Source of the DNA: Intrasporangium oryzae NRRL B-24470
GTDB lineage: Bacteria > Actinomycetota > Actinomycetes > Actinomycetales > Dermatophilaceae
Assembly: GCF_000576595.1 (NCBI RefSeq)
Contig: NZ_AWSA01000016.1
Location: 1 to 64,000, forward strand
Length of the DNA: 64,000 nucleotides
Direction: 5' to 3'
This document shows, one piece after another, positions 58,008-64,000 of this stretch. Under the pieces are notes generated by a model. That model saw only the letters and a list, made by a program, of their open reading frames with translations. It was not told the origin of the DNA and made no database searches. Each line of letters begins with the position of its first letter. Within the stretch, counting starts at the first letter, position 1. The position numbers were made by a program, and so were the translations under genes.

Positions 58008-58979
58008 ATGTCGACGACGGACCCCGACCACGACGTCCTCGGGCCGGACTACACCACACGGACGATCGAGCTCGCCCCCGACGCCGAGGGTGAGGTGCAC
58101 GCGACGCTGGTCAAGCGGGTGGCTGGCCCCGACGGTGAGGCTGCGTCGACGCGGGCCGTGCTCTACGTCCACGGCTTCATCGACTACTTCTTCCAGACGC
58201 ACCTGGCCGAGTTCTGGGCCGACGCGGGCTACACCTTCTACGCCCTCGACCTGCGCAAGTACGGTCGGTCGCTGCGCACTCACCACACGCCCAACTACGT
58301 CACCTCGCTCCACGAGTACGACGAGGAGCTCGACGCCGCCGTCCGGATCATCCGGGAGGAGGACGGCCACACATCCCTCACCGTCATGGGCCACTCGACG
58401 GGCGGGCTCATCGTCAGCCTCTGGGCCCACCGGCGGCGTCACGACGGTGTCGTCGACGCGCTCGTGCTCAACAGCCCGTGGTTCGACCTCAACGCCAACC
58501 TCCTGCTCCGGACCGTCGGCACGGCCGTCATCCACCAGGTCGGGTCCTTCCGGCCGCACACGGAGGTGAGCAAGCTCGGTCAGGAGTACGGCCGGGCCCT
58601 CCACGTGAGCACAGGAGGCCCGTGGGAATACAACCTCGAGTGGAAACCCATCGAGGGCTTCCCCGTCCTCGCCGGCTGGCTCCGCGCCATCCGCCAGGGG
58701 CACGCCGAGTTGGGCCGTGGCCTCGAACTGCCGTCCCCGGTGTTCGTCGCGTGCTCGACGCGGAGCGCCGACGCGGCCAAGCACCCCGAGGCGGTGGCCG
58801 ACGCGGACGTCGTGCTCGACGTCGAGCACATCGCCAGGCGTTCGGTGAAGCTGGGACGATGCGTGACGCTCGTGCGGATCACGGGTGGCATCCACGACCT
58901 CGCGCTCTCTGCCGAGCCGGCGCGCGCGGAGTTCTTCGCCGAGCTGTCCCGGTGGGAGAGAACCTACGTCCCGCGTTGA
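58008..58979 (+). CDS. alpha/beta hydrolase (S33/monoacylglycerol lipase-like)
   Basis: 323 residues. Oxyanion segment YVHGFIDYF, nucleophile elbow MGHSTGGLI (Ser about 131), and a late His in GGIHDLAL. The overall pattern (LDLRKYGRS, WKPIEGFPV) resembles serine-aminopeptidase/monoacylglycerol-lipase-like hydrolases. No signal peptide. The ATG at 58008 has AGGAG seven bases upstream; a second upstream ATG at 58002 overlaps that spacing. It is divergent from the dehydrogenase. Confidence 0.82.
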   Translation: MSTTDPDHDVLGPDYTTRTIELAPDAEGEVHATLVKRVAGPDGEAASTRAVLYVHGFIDYFFQTHLAEFWADAGYTFYALDLRKYGRSLRTHHTPNYVTSLHEYDEELDAAVRIIREEDGHTSLTVMGHSTGGLIVSLWAHRRRHDGVVDALVLNSPWFDLNANLLLRTVGTAVIHQVGSFRPHTEVSKLGQEYGRALHVSTGGPWEYNLEWKPIEGFPVLAGWLRAIRQGHAELGRGLELPSPVFVACSTRSADAAKHPEAVADADVVLDVEHIARRSVKLGRCVTLVRITGGIHDLALSAEPARAEFFAELSRWERTYVPR

Positions 58980-58997
58980 GCCGGTCGCGTTCCGCGG

Positions 58998-59375
58998 TCA
59001 CGCACCGAGCAGCCAGACCGTGGCGCTCCACGCGCCCGCAGCGGCGAGGTAGCCGGCCACGAGGCTGACCACGACATTGAGTCCGGCCTCGAGCGTGGAC
59101 CCTTCCTGGAGCAGTCGCACGGTCTCGTAGCCGAAGGTCGAGAACGTGGTCAGGGCGCCGCACAGCCCGGTCCCGAGCAGCGCGACCATCTCGGGTGAGA
59201 GCTGCCCGAGAGAGGCCGCCGCCAGGATCCACCCGAGAACTGCGGAGCCGACGACGTTGACGGTGAGGGTGCCCCACGGGAAGACACTGTCATGCCTGGA
59301 CTGGACGACCAGGTCGGTCAGGTAGCGCAACGGCGCACCCACGGCCCCGCCCACGAGGACGAGCAGCAGCGTCAC
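58998..59375 (-). CDS. crcB: fluoride channel subunit CrcB/Fluc (second)
   Basis: 125 residues, four membrane helices. Family motifs [11 protein letters not shown] near the start and [13 protein letters not shown] (about residues 70-82) with the Phe-box residues are present. Fluc channels export fluoride as dimers; two different crcB genes in one operon usually give a heterodimer. The GTG at 59375 overlaps the DUF190 stop by four bases. Confidence 0.9.
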   Translation of the reverse strand: MTLLLVLVGGAVGAPLRYLTDLVVQSRHDSVFPWGTLTVNVVGSAVLGWILAAASLGQLSPEMVALLGTGLCGALTTFSTFGYETVRLLQEGSTLEAGLNVVVSLVAGYLAAAGAWSATVWLLGA

Positions 59376-59725
59376 GCCGGAGTCTCCGGATCCGCGGTGC
59401 CGACGTGCCGCACGACCTCGACGGGGTCGATCATGACAAGGCCCCCCGTCACGAGCTCCTCGATCTCGGGCAGGAACGCACGGATGCGCTCCTCCGTGTC
59501 GACGATGACGACCGAGACCGGGAGGTCCTCGCTCAGCGAGAGGATCCGGTTCGTGTGGATCCGGCTCGAGCGGCCGTAGCCCTCGATGCCGCGGAACACG
59601 CTGGCCCCGGCGAGTCCGGCGCGGTGGGCGCGGTGGACGATCTCGGCATACACCGGGTGGTGGTGCCACTGGTCGGACTCGCCGACCAGGACCGTCAGGC
59701 GCCTTGCTGCACCATCGAGCGTCAT
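59372..59725 (-). CDS. DUF190 protein of the fluoride operon
   Basis: 117 residues, soluble. [43 protein letters not shown] and a ferredoxin-like alternating pattern fit DUF190, a PII-like fold family that accompanies crcB genes. Its exact role in fluoride resistance is unknown. GAGAGGAAA lies six bases before the ATG. Confidence 0.85.
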   Translation of the reverse strand: MTLDGAARRLTVLVGESDQWHHHPVYAEIVHRAHRAGLAGASVFRGIEGYGRSSRIHTNRILSLSEDLPVSVVIVDTEERIRAFLPEIEELVTGGLVMIDPVEVVRHVGTADPETPA

Positions 59726-59766
59726 CGCTTTCCTCTCACGGCTGGAGTGGTCTGGGAAGGTGAGGC

Positions 59767-59811
59767 GGGCGCCGCTGGGGCAGGCGCCGCTGGGGCGGGC
59801 GCCGCTGCGGC
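59767..59811. repeat. 15-base tandem repeat between crcB and DUF190
   Basis: Three units of about GGGCGCCGCTGGGGC with one or two changes each, in the 118-base spacer. It is noncoding unless the first crcB frame is misread; the strong self-complementarity (GGCGCC) could form structure in the operon mRNA. Confidence 0.75.
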
Positions 59812-59843
59812 AGGAGCGGCCGGCAGGCGGCCGGCGACGCGCG

Positions 59844-60395
59844 TCACGTCGTCACCCCGCCTCGGCCGCGACGGACGACGAGTCGGCCGGAGGCTGCTCC
59901 GAGCCACACGGCGACCAGGCCGCCCACCAGCGTGCTCAGCAGGTAGGTGACGAGACTCAGGGCACGGCCCGCATCGACGAGGGCGTGCGCGTCGAGCATG
60001 TACGTCGAGAACGTCGTGTAGCCCCCGAGCACGCCCACGCCGAGGAACGGCCGCACGTACCGCTGCGGCGGCCACACCTCGTTGACGAAGACCATGAGCA
60101 GGCCGAGGAGGAAGGCGCCCGTGAGGTTCGCGATGACCGTGGACCATGCGATCTCGGTCCGTCCGTGGGGGACGATCGTTGCGAGGCCGAACCTCGCGGC
60201 GCTGCCGAGTGCGCCGCCGACCGCGATCACACCGAGGACGTCGAGGCGCCCCCGCACGAGGCCCTCGCGGGCGACGGCGCGTGGGCGGTCCGCGGCCGTC
60301 ACGTCCGGGTCCGTGGGGATCGTGTCGTGGCCGCGGCGGTGGTCCGGCGGATCGTCGTCGATCGCCGCCGGATCGGTGTGACCGTTGTTGGGCAT
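59844..60395 (-). CDS. crcB: fluoride channel subunit CrcB/Fluc (first)
   Basis: 183 residues. An unusual hydrophilic extension of about 50 residues (His/Asp-rich) precedes four membrane helices. Motifs [15 protein letters not shown] and [16 protein letters not shown] (about residues 118-133) identify CrcB. The ATG at 60395 follows AGGTAGGAG, which lies in the expression platform of the fluoride riboswitch. With the second crcB it should form a heterodimeric exporter. Confidence 0.9.
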   Translation of the reverse strand: MPNNGHTDPAAIDDDPPDHRRGHDTIPTDPDVTAADRPRAVAREGLVRGRLDVLGVIAVGGALGSAARFGLATIVPHGRTEIAWSTVIANLTGAFLLGLLMVFVNEVWPPQRYVRPFLGVGVLGGYTTFSTYMLDAHALVDAGRALSLVTYLLSTLVGGLVAVWLGAASGRLVVRRGRGGVTT

Positions 60396-60470
60396 ACGGA
60401 CTCCTACCTTGTCTCAGGTAGGGACTGTCGGCGACCCCTGTCGCGGTTATCGGCGAGCCCCACCGCCATC
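60396..60470 (-). ncRNA. fluoride riboswitch (crcB motif) with ribosome-binding-site-masking platform
   Basis: Read on the - strand: stem GGCG (60467-60464) and CGCC (60455-60452) around an 8-base loop GTGGGGCT, then GATAACCGC, a second stem GCGAC/GTCGC, and GCCGACAGTCCCTACC. This follows the fluoride aptamer consensus (stem-loop, AAC.GC, GCUGAUGACUCCUAC-type 3' end). The loop GGG can pair with CCC (60423-60421) as the pseudoknot. Downstream, CCTACCT (60422-60416) is perfectly complementary to AGGTAGG (60409-60403), the crcB ribosome binding site, so fluoride binding should free it. Confidence 0.85.
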
Positions 60471-60596
60471 GAGGACAGCGTAGCGAACGGCCCTCGCCTC
60501 ACTCGACGACCGACGGTGGGTGACGTGGCAGGATCTTTACGAAGGATGTCTTCCCAGCCAGTTCTTTGCGATGAGGCCCTTGGCCATTCTTGGGAC

Positions 60597-61412
60597 ATGA
60601 CTTCTCCAACTGCCTCAGCCGGGACCGGACGGGTTGTCGGCACGCCGCTCGAGCTGACCGTGCTCGGTGGTCCCACTGTGGTGCTCGACCTCGCCGGCCT
60701 GCGCCTCATCACCGATCCGACCTTCGACCCGCCGGGCGACTACCCGGTCGGCGAGAGGCGGCTGACCAAGACCCAGCCGTCCTCGTGGACGCCCGCCGAG
60801 GTCGGTGACGTGGACGTCGTCCTCCTGTCCCACGACCAGCACCCCGACAACCTCGACCGTGCCGGGCGCACCTTCCTCAGCGAGGCGCCGCTCGTCCTCT
60901 CGACCGCCTCGGCTGCGACCCGGCTGGGCGGCACCGTCCGGGCGCTGGGGGCGTGGGAGACGGTCGACGTGCCGGGGACGGACGGCCGGGCCCTGCAGAT
61001 CACCGGTGTCCCGGCGCGGCACGGCCCCGAGGGCACCGAGCACCTGACGGGCGAGGTGACCGGGTTCGTCCTGCACGGGGACGACCTGCCGACCGTCTAC
61101 GTCAGCGGCGACAACGCGTCCCTGGACCTCGTGGCCGAGATCGCGGGCCGGTTCCCCAAGATCGATGTCGCCGTGCTCTTCGCCGGGGGCGCCCGGACAC
61201 CACTGCTCGGCGACCGCTTCCTCACCCTGTCCAGTGCCATGGCGGCACAGGCGGCACGACTGCTCGCGAGCCCGAGCGTCGTCGTCGTCCACACCGAGGG
61301 CTGGTCGCACTTCACCGAGAACGCAGCCACGGTTCCCGACGCCTTCGCAGCCGAGGGGATCGCCGACGTGCTCGTGCCGGCTCCGTTCGGCAGGACGGTG
61401 AGGCTGGGATGA
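60597..61412 (+). CDS. MBL-fold metallo-hydrolase
   Basis: 271 residues. Metallo-beta-lactamase fold with the metal motif in the variant form LSHDQHPDNLD rather than HxHxDH; later ligands may be in PARHGPEG, YVSGDNAS and HTEGWSHF. Such enzymes hydrolyse a wide range of substrates, and this one is unassigned. The start is uncertain: ATG at 60597 or in-frame ATG at 60546; neither has a strong ribosome binding site. It is divergent from the fluoride operon. Confidence 0.75.
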   Translation: MTSPTASAGTGRVVGTPLELTVLGGPTVVLDLAGLRLITDPTFDPPGDYPVGERRLTKTQPSSWTPAEVGDVDVVLLSHDQHPDNLDRAGRTFLSEAPLVLSTASAATRLGGTVRALGAWETVDVPGTDGRALQITGVPARHGPEGTEHLTGEVTGFVLHGDDLPTVYVSGDNASLDLVAEIAGRFPKIDVAVLFAGGARTPLLGDRFLTLSSAMAAQAARLLASPSVVVVHTEGWSHFTENAATVPDAFAAEGIADVLVPAPFGRTVRLG

Positions 61413-61476
61413 CGCGGTCGCAGCCGGCCTGCTGGCGAGGGTCACCTGACCGCCACCGCGAGAGGAGCAGCCGCGC

Positions 61477-62331
61477 ATGAAAGACGTTCTGAGGTATGCC
61501 GCCTTCACCTCCGACCCCGCAGGTGGCAACCCTGCCGGCATCGTGCTCCACGCCGACGGGCTTCGCGATGACGAGATGCAGCGGATCGCCGCCGACGTGG
61601 GCTACTCCGAGACGGCCTTCCTCTTCCGGGCGGATCGGACGCCGCCGCGCTACGGCCTCCGGTTCTTCAGCCCGCTGGACGAGGTCGCCTTCTGCGGCCA
61701 CGCCACGATCGCCACCGCGGTCGCCCTGGCGGAACGCGGTGCGACGGGGACCGTGGTCTTCGAGACGCCCGTCGGGGACATCGAGGTGGGCACCGAGCGC
61801 GTCGACGGGGTGGTCCGCGCCAGCCTCACGAGTGTCGAGACCCACAGCCGCCCGGTGTCGGACGCCGTCCTGGGCGAAGCACTCCAGGCCCTGCGCTGGT
61901 CCCCTGAGCGCCTGGCCGACGATCTGCCCCCTCAGGTGGCCTACGCCGGGAACGAGCACCTGGTCCTCGCGGTCCGCAGCCGGCCTCTGCTCGCCGACCT
62001 GGACTACGACTTCGACCGGCTCAAGACCCTGATGACGCGGGAACGATGGACCACGCTGCAGCTCATCTGGGTGCAGGACGAGACCACCGTCCACTCGCGT
62101 AACCCGTTCCCCGTGGGGGGCGTCGTGGAGGACCCCGCGACCGGTGCAGCGGCCGCCGCACTCGGTGGCTACCTCCTCGCGCTGGGCCTGGTTCGGCGGC
62201 CTCGAACCGTCCGGGTGCTGCAGGGCTACGACATGGGGCGACCCAGTGAGCTGCTCGTCGGACTGCGCCCTGATGACACGCGGGTCACCGTCTCGGGGAC
62301 CGCCGTCGAGCTCACGGCGGCCCGCCTCTGA
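61477..62331 (+). CDS. PhzF family isomerase-like protein
   Basis: 284 residues. Two-lobed diaminopimelate-epimerase-like fold. Glu45 in GYSETAFL is the catalytic residue position of PhzF; FCGHATIATA and VEDPATGAAAAALGGYL are family motifs. PhzF makes phenazine precursors in pseudomonads, but most family members are outside phenazine clusters, and no other phz gene is near, so its substrate is unknown. GAGGAG lies upstream of the ATG. Confidence 0.85.
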   Translation: MKDVLRYAAFTSDPAGGNPAGIVLHADGLRDDEMQRIAADVGYSETAFLFRADRTPPRYGLRFFSPLDEVAFCGHATIATAVALAERGATGTVVFETPVGDIEVGTERVDGVVRASLTSVETHSRPVSDAVLGEALQALRWSPERLADDLPPQVAYAGNEHLVLAVRSRPLLADLDYDFDRLKTLMTRERWTTLQLIWVQDETTVHSRNPFPVGGVVEDPATGAAAAALGGYLLALGLVRRPRTVRVLQGYDMGRPSELLVGLRPDDTRVTVSGTAVELTAARL

Positions 62332-62371
62332 GGGCGCCCGCCGTCGAGAACGGTTCAGGCACGGATGCCGG

Positions 62372-62410
62372 GCGCGGCAGCTCGCTGACCGGCGCCGGGC
62401 GAGGCCGCGC
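62372..62410. terminator. hairpin between convergent phzF-like and murA-like genes
   Basis: GCGCGGC (62372-62378) and CTCGC (62381-62385) pair with GCGAG (62399-62403) and GCCGCGC (62404-62410): 12 pairs with a two-base bulge. It would serve both convergent genes. There is no U-tract. Confidence 0.5.
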
Positions 62411-62415
62411 CGGAC

Positions 62416-63945
62416 TCAGATGTCGCGGAAGACCTCGATGGTCGCGCCGAGGGAGTTGAGCCGCTCGGCGAGGTCCTCGTAGCCACGGTTGATGACGTAG
62501 ACGTTGCGCAGCACCGATGTCCCCGGCGCGGCGAGCATCGCGAGCAGGACAACGACGCCGGGGCGCAGTGCCGGCGGACAGACGACCTCGGCCGCCCGCC
62601 ACTTCGTCGGTCCCTCGACGATGACCCGGTGGGGGTCGAGCAGCTGGACGCGGGCGCCGACCTTGGTCAGCTCGGTGAGGTAGATCGCACGGTTCTCGTA
62701 GACCCAGTCGTGGATCATCGTGCTGCCCTGAGCAACGGCTCCGATGAGCGCGAAGAACGGCAGGTTGTCGATGTTGAGGCCCGGGAAGGGCATCGGGTGG
62801 ATCTTGTCTGTTGGCGCGTGCAGCGGCCCGGGGATCGTCGTGAGGTCGACGAGACGGGTCTTGCCGTTGGCCGAGGTGTACTCCGGCGTGAGGTCGTACT
62901 TCATCCCCATGCCGTCGAGGGTCGCCAGCTCGATCTCGATGAACTCGATCGGGACGCGGCGGATCGTGATCGCCGAGTCGGTCACGACGGCGGCCGCGAT
63001 GAGGCTCATCGCCTCGATCGGGTCCTCGCTGGGGGAGTACTCGACGTCGACGTCGATCTCGCCACGACCGTGGACGGTCAGGGTCGTGGTGCCGATGCCC
63101 TCGATCCGCACACCGAGCTTCTCGAGGAAGAAGCAGAGGTCCTGGACCATGTAGTTGGGGCTCGCGTTGCGGATGACCGTCGTGCCCTGGTGGCGCGCGG
63201 CGGCCATGAGGACGTTCTCGGTGACGGTGTCGCCGCGCTCGGTCAGGACGATCGCGCGGGTCGGGTTGACCGAGCGGTCCGAGTGCGCCTCGTAGAAGCC
63301 GTGGGTCGCGGTGACCTCGAGGCCGAACGAGCGCAGCGCGGCGAGGTGCGGCTCGACGGTGCGCGTGCCGAGGTCGCAGCCCCCGGCATACGGCAGCCGG
63401 AACTCGCTGTAGTCGTGCAGCAGCGGGCCGAGGAACATGATCACGGTGCGCGTGCGGCGGGCGGCTGCGACGTCGATGTCGGCGAGGTTGAGCCGCGCCG
63501 GCGGGATGATCTCGAGGTCGCTGCTGTCGGGCAGCCAGCGGGTGCGGACGCCGATCGAGGCGAGGACCTCGAGGATCCGGTTGACCTCCTCGATGCGGGC
63601 GAGGTTGCGCAACGTGGTGCGACCACGGTTGAGCAGGGACGCGCAGAGGAGCGCCACGGCCGCGTTCTTGGAGGTCTTGACCTCGATCGAGCCGCTCAGC
63701 TTCTGGCCGCCCACGATGCGCAGGTGCTGCGGGCCCGAGTGGCCGAGGGACACGAACTCGGAGTCGAGCGCGTCGCCGATCTTGGCGAGCGTGTCGAGGC
63801 TGAGGTTCTGCTTGCCCTGCTCGATCCGTGCGACGGCGCTCTGGGACGTGCCGAGGAGCTCGGCGAGCTCGGCCTGTGTCATGCCCTTGTGGCGCCGGGC
63901 ATCGCGGATGAGTCCGCCGATCCGGGTGAGGTAGGTCTGCGTCAC
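62416..63945 (-). CDS. MurA-like enolpyruvyl transferase fused to an N-terminal XRE helix-turn-helix
   Basis: 509 residues. An XRE/Cro HTH (about residues 8-62: LIRDARRHKGMTQAELAELLGTSQSAVARIEQGKQN) is followed by an EPSP/MurA domain (about 78-509). MurA residues are kept: Lys in KTSKNAAV, the active Cys in YAGGCDLGTR with the nearby Arg, Asp in GLNIDNLPFF, and INRGYEDL near the end. It may therefore add enolpyruvate to UDP-GlcNAc, the first peptidoglycan step, while also binding DNA. GTG at 63945 is preferred to 63990 because a TAGTGT box and a palindrome lie between. Confidence 0.83.
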   Translation of the reverse strand: MTQTYLTRIGGLIRDARRHKGMTQAELAELLGTSQSAVARIEQGKQNLSLDTLAKIGDALDSEFVSLGHSGPQHLRIVGGQKLSGSIEVKTSKNAAVALLCASLLNRGRTTLRNLARIEEVNRILEVLASIGVRTRWLPDSSDLEIIPPARLNLADIDVAAARRTRTVIMFLGPLLHDYSEFRLPYAGGCDLGTRTVEPHLAALRSFGLEVTATHGFYEAHSDRSVNPTRAIVLTERGDTVTENVLMAAARHQGTTVIRNASPNYMVQDLCFFLEKLGVRIEGIGTTTLTVHGRGEIDVDVEYSPSEDPIEAMSLIAAAVVTDSAITIRRVPIEFIEIELATLDGMGMKYDLTPEYTSANGKTRLVDLTTIPGPLHAPTDKIHPMPFPGLNIDNLPFFALIGAVAQGSTMIHDWVYENRAIYLTELTKVGARVQLLDPHRVIVEGPTKWRAAEVVCPPALRPGVVVLLAMLAAPGTSVLRNVYVINRGYEDLAERLNSLGATIEVFRDI

Positions 63946-63957
63946 GAACGACGACAC

Positions 63958-63975
63958 TAACTCATATATGAGATA
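63958..63975. promoter_or_regulatory. palindrome and leaderless-type promoter of the HTH-MurA gene
   Basis: The 12-base core CTCATATATGAG (63961-63972) is a perfect palindrome, and 16 of 18 bases are symmetric over 63958-63975. It is the most AT-rich site in the window. On the - strand TAGTGT (63959-63954) fits TANNNT and lies eight bases before the GTG start. An XRE protein binding here would block its own transcription. Confidence 0.65.
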
Positions 63976-64000
63976 TCCGCGAACCGCCACGCCGGGGTGT

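Noticed and set aside
61477-62331. Phenazine biosynthesis locus
   Set aside because: Only a PhzF-like protein is present; most PhzF-family genes have nothing to do with phenazines and no other phz gene is nearby.

Overview
The window is high-GC actinobacterial chromosome with ordinary housekeeping content. GTG and TTG starts are frequent, GTGA and ATGA stop/start overlaps are common, and several TANNNT boxes lie 7-10 bases before a start codon, as in leaderless transcripts. SepH, DUF3040, DUF3710, DUF4193, DUF5998 and DUF7455 point to Actinomycetota. Gene order recalls the blocks around dut/ceoB/ceoC in Mycobacterium and parE-parC-sepH-hemH-dut in Streptomyces. A Micrococcales member, perhaps Intrasporangiaceae, is my best guess, but the sequence alone does not prove it. 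I see no rRNA or tRNA genes, CRISPR array, insertion sequence or prophage.

Layout. 1-6.2 kb: translesion synthesis (5'-truncated dnaE2-like gene, a methyltransferase, dinB) and DUF3040. 6.2-18.6 kb: the two topoisomerase IV genes, parE (+) and parC (-), flank a six-gene MoxR/DUF58/VWA operon. 18.7-24.5 kb: nitroreductase, a GNAT-acyl-CoA synthetase fusion, and a DUF5998-phosphodiesterase-tdk operon. 24.6-37 kb: sepH, a TRIC channel, hemH, an inositol monophosphatase, DUF4193, dut, DUF3710, an OB-fold protein, DUF3159, the RCK pair ceoB/ceoC, a KimA-like permease and an rRNA/tRNA uracil methyltransferase. 37-48.9 kb: nucleotidyltransferase, aconitase behind a clear palindromic operator, two tandem C39-like peptidases, a VOC protein, dxs and an AI-2E family transporter. 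49-58.9 kb: a complete branched-chain-type ABC importer operon ending in an alpha/beta hydrolase, a GAF-PucR regulator, a 3-hydroxybutyrate dehydrogenase-like SDR and another hydrolase. 59-60.5 kb: a fluoride export operon (crcB, DUF190, crcB) behind a fluoride riboswitch. 60.6-64 kb: MBL-fold protein, PhzF-like protein, and a MurA-like enzyme fused to an XRE helix-turn-helix, with a palindrome at its own promoter.

Points deserving attention: (1) a fluoride riboswitch whose expression platform masks the crcB ribosome binding site; (2) an 18-bp palindrome over the aconitase start region; (3) a non-palindromic 7-mer, GGCATAC/GTATGCC, found 36 times by eye, over-represented in intergenic DNA and once forming a perfect 14-bp-arm inverted repeat; (4) a KimA-like permease beside ceoB/ceoC, suggesting a potassium module without TrkH; (5) an HTH-MurA fusion that may regulate itself; (6) an ABC importer/hydrolase/PucR/dehydrogenase locus that may handle hydroxyalkanoate-type substrates; (7) several short tandem repeats, mostly in coding sequence with periods that keep frame, plus a 10-bp noncoding array.
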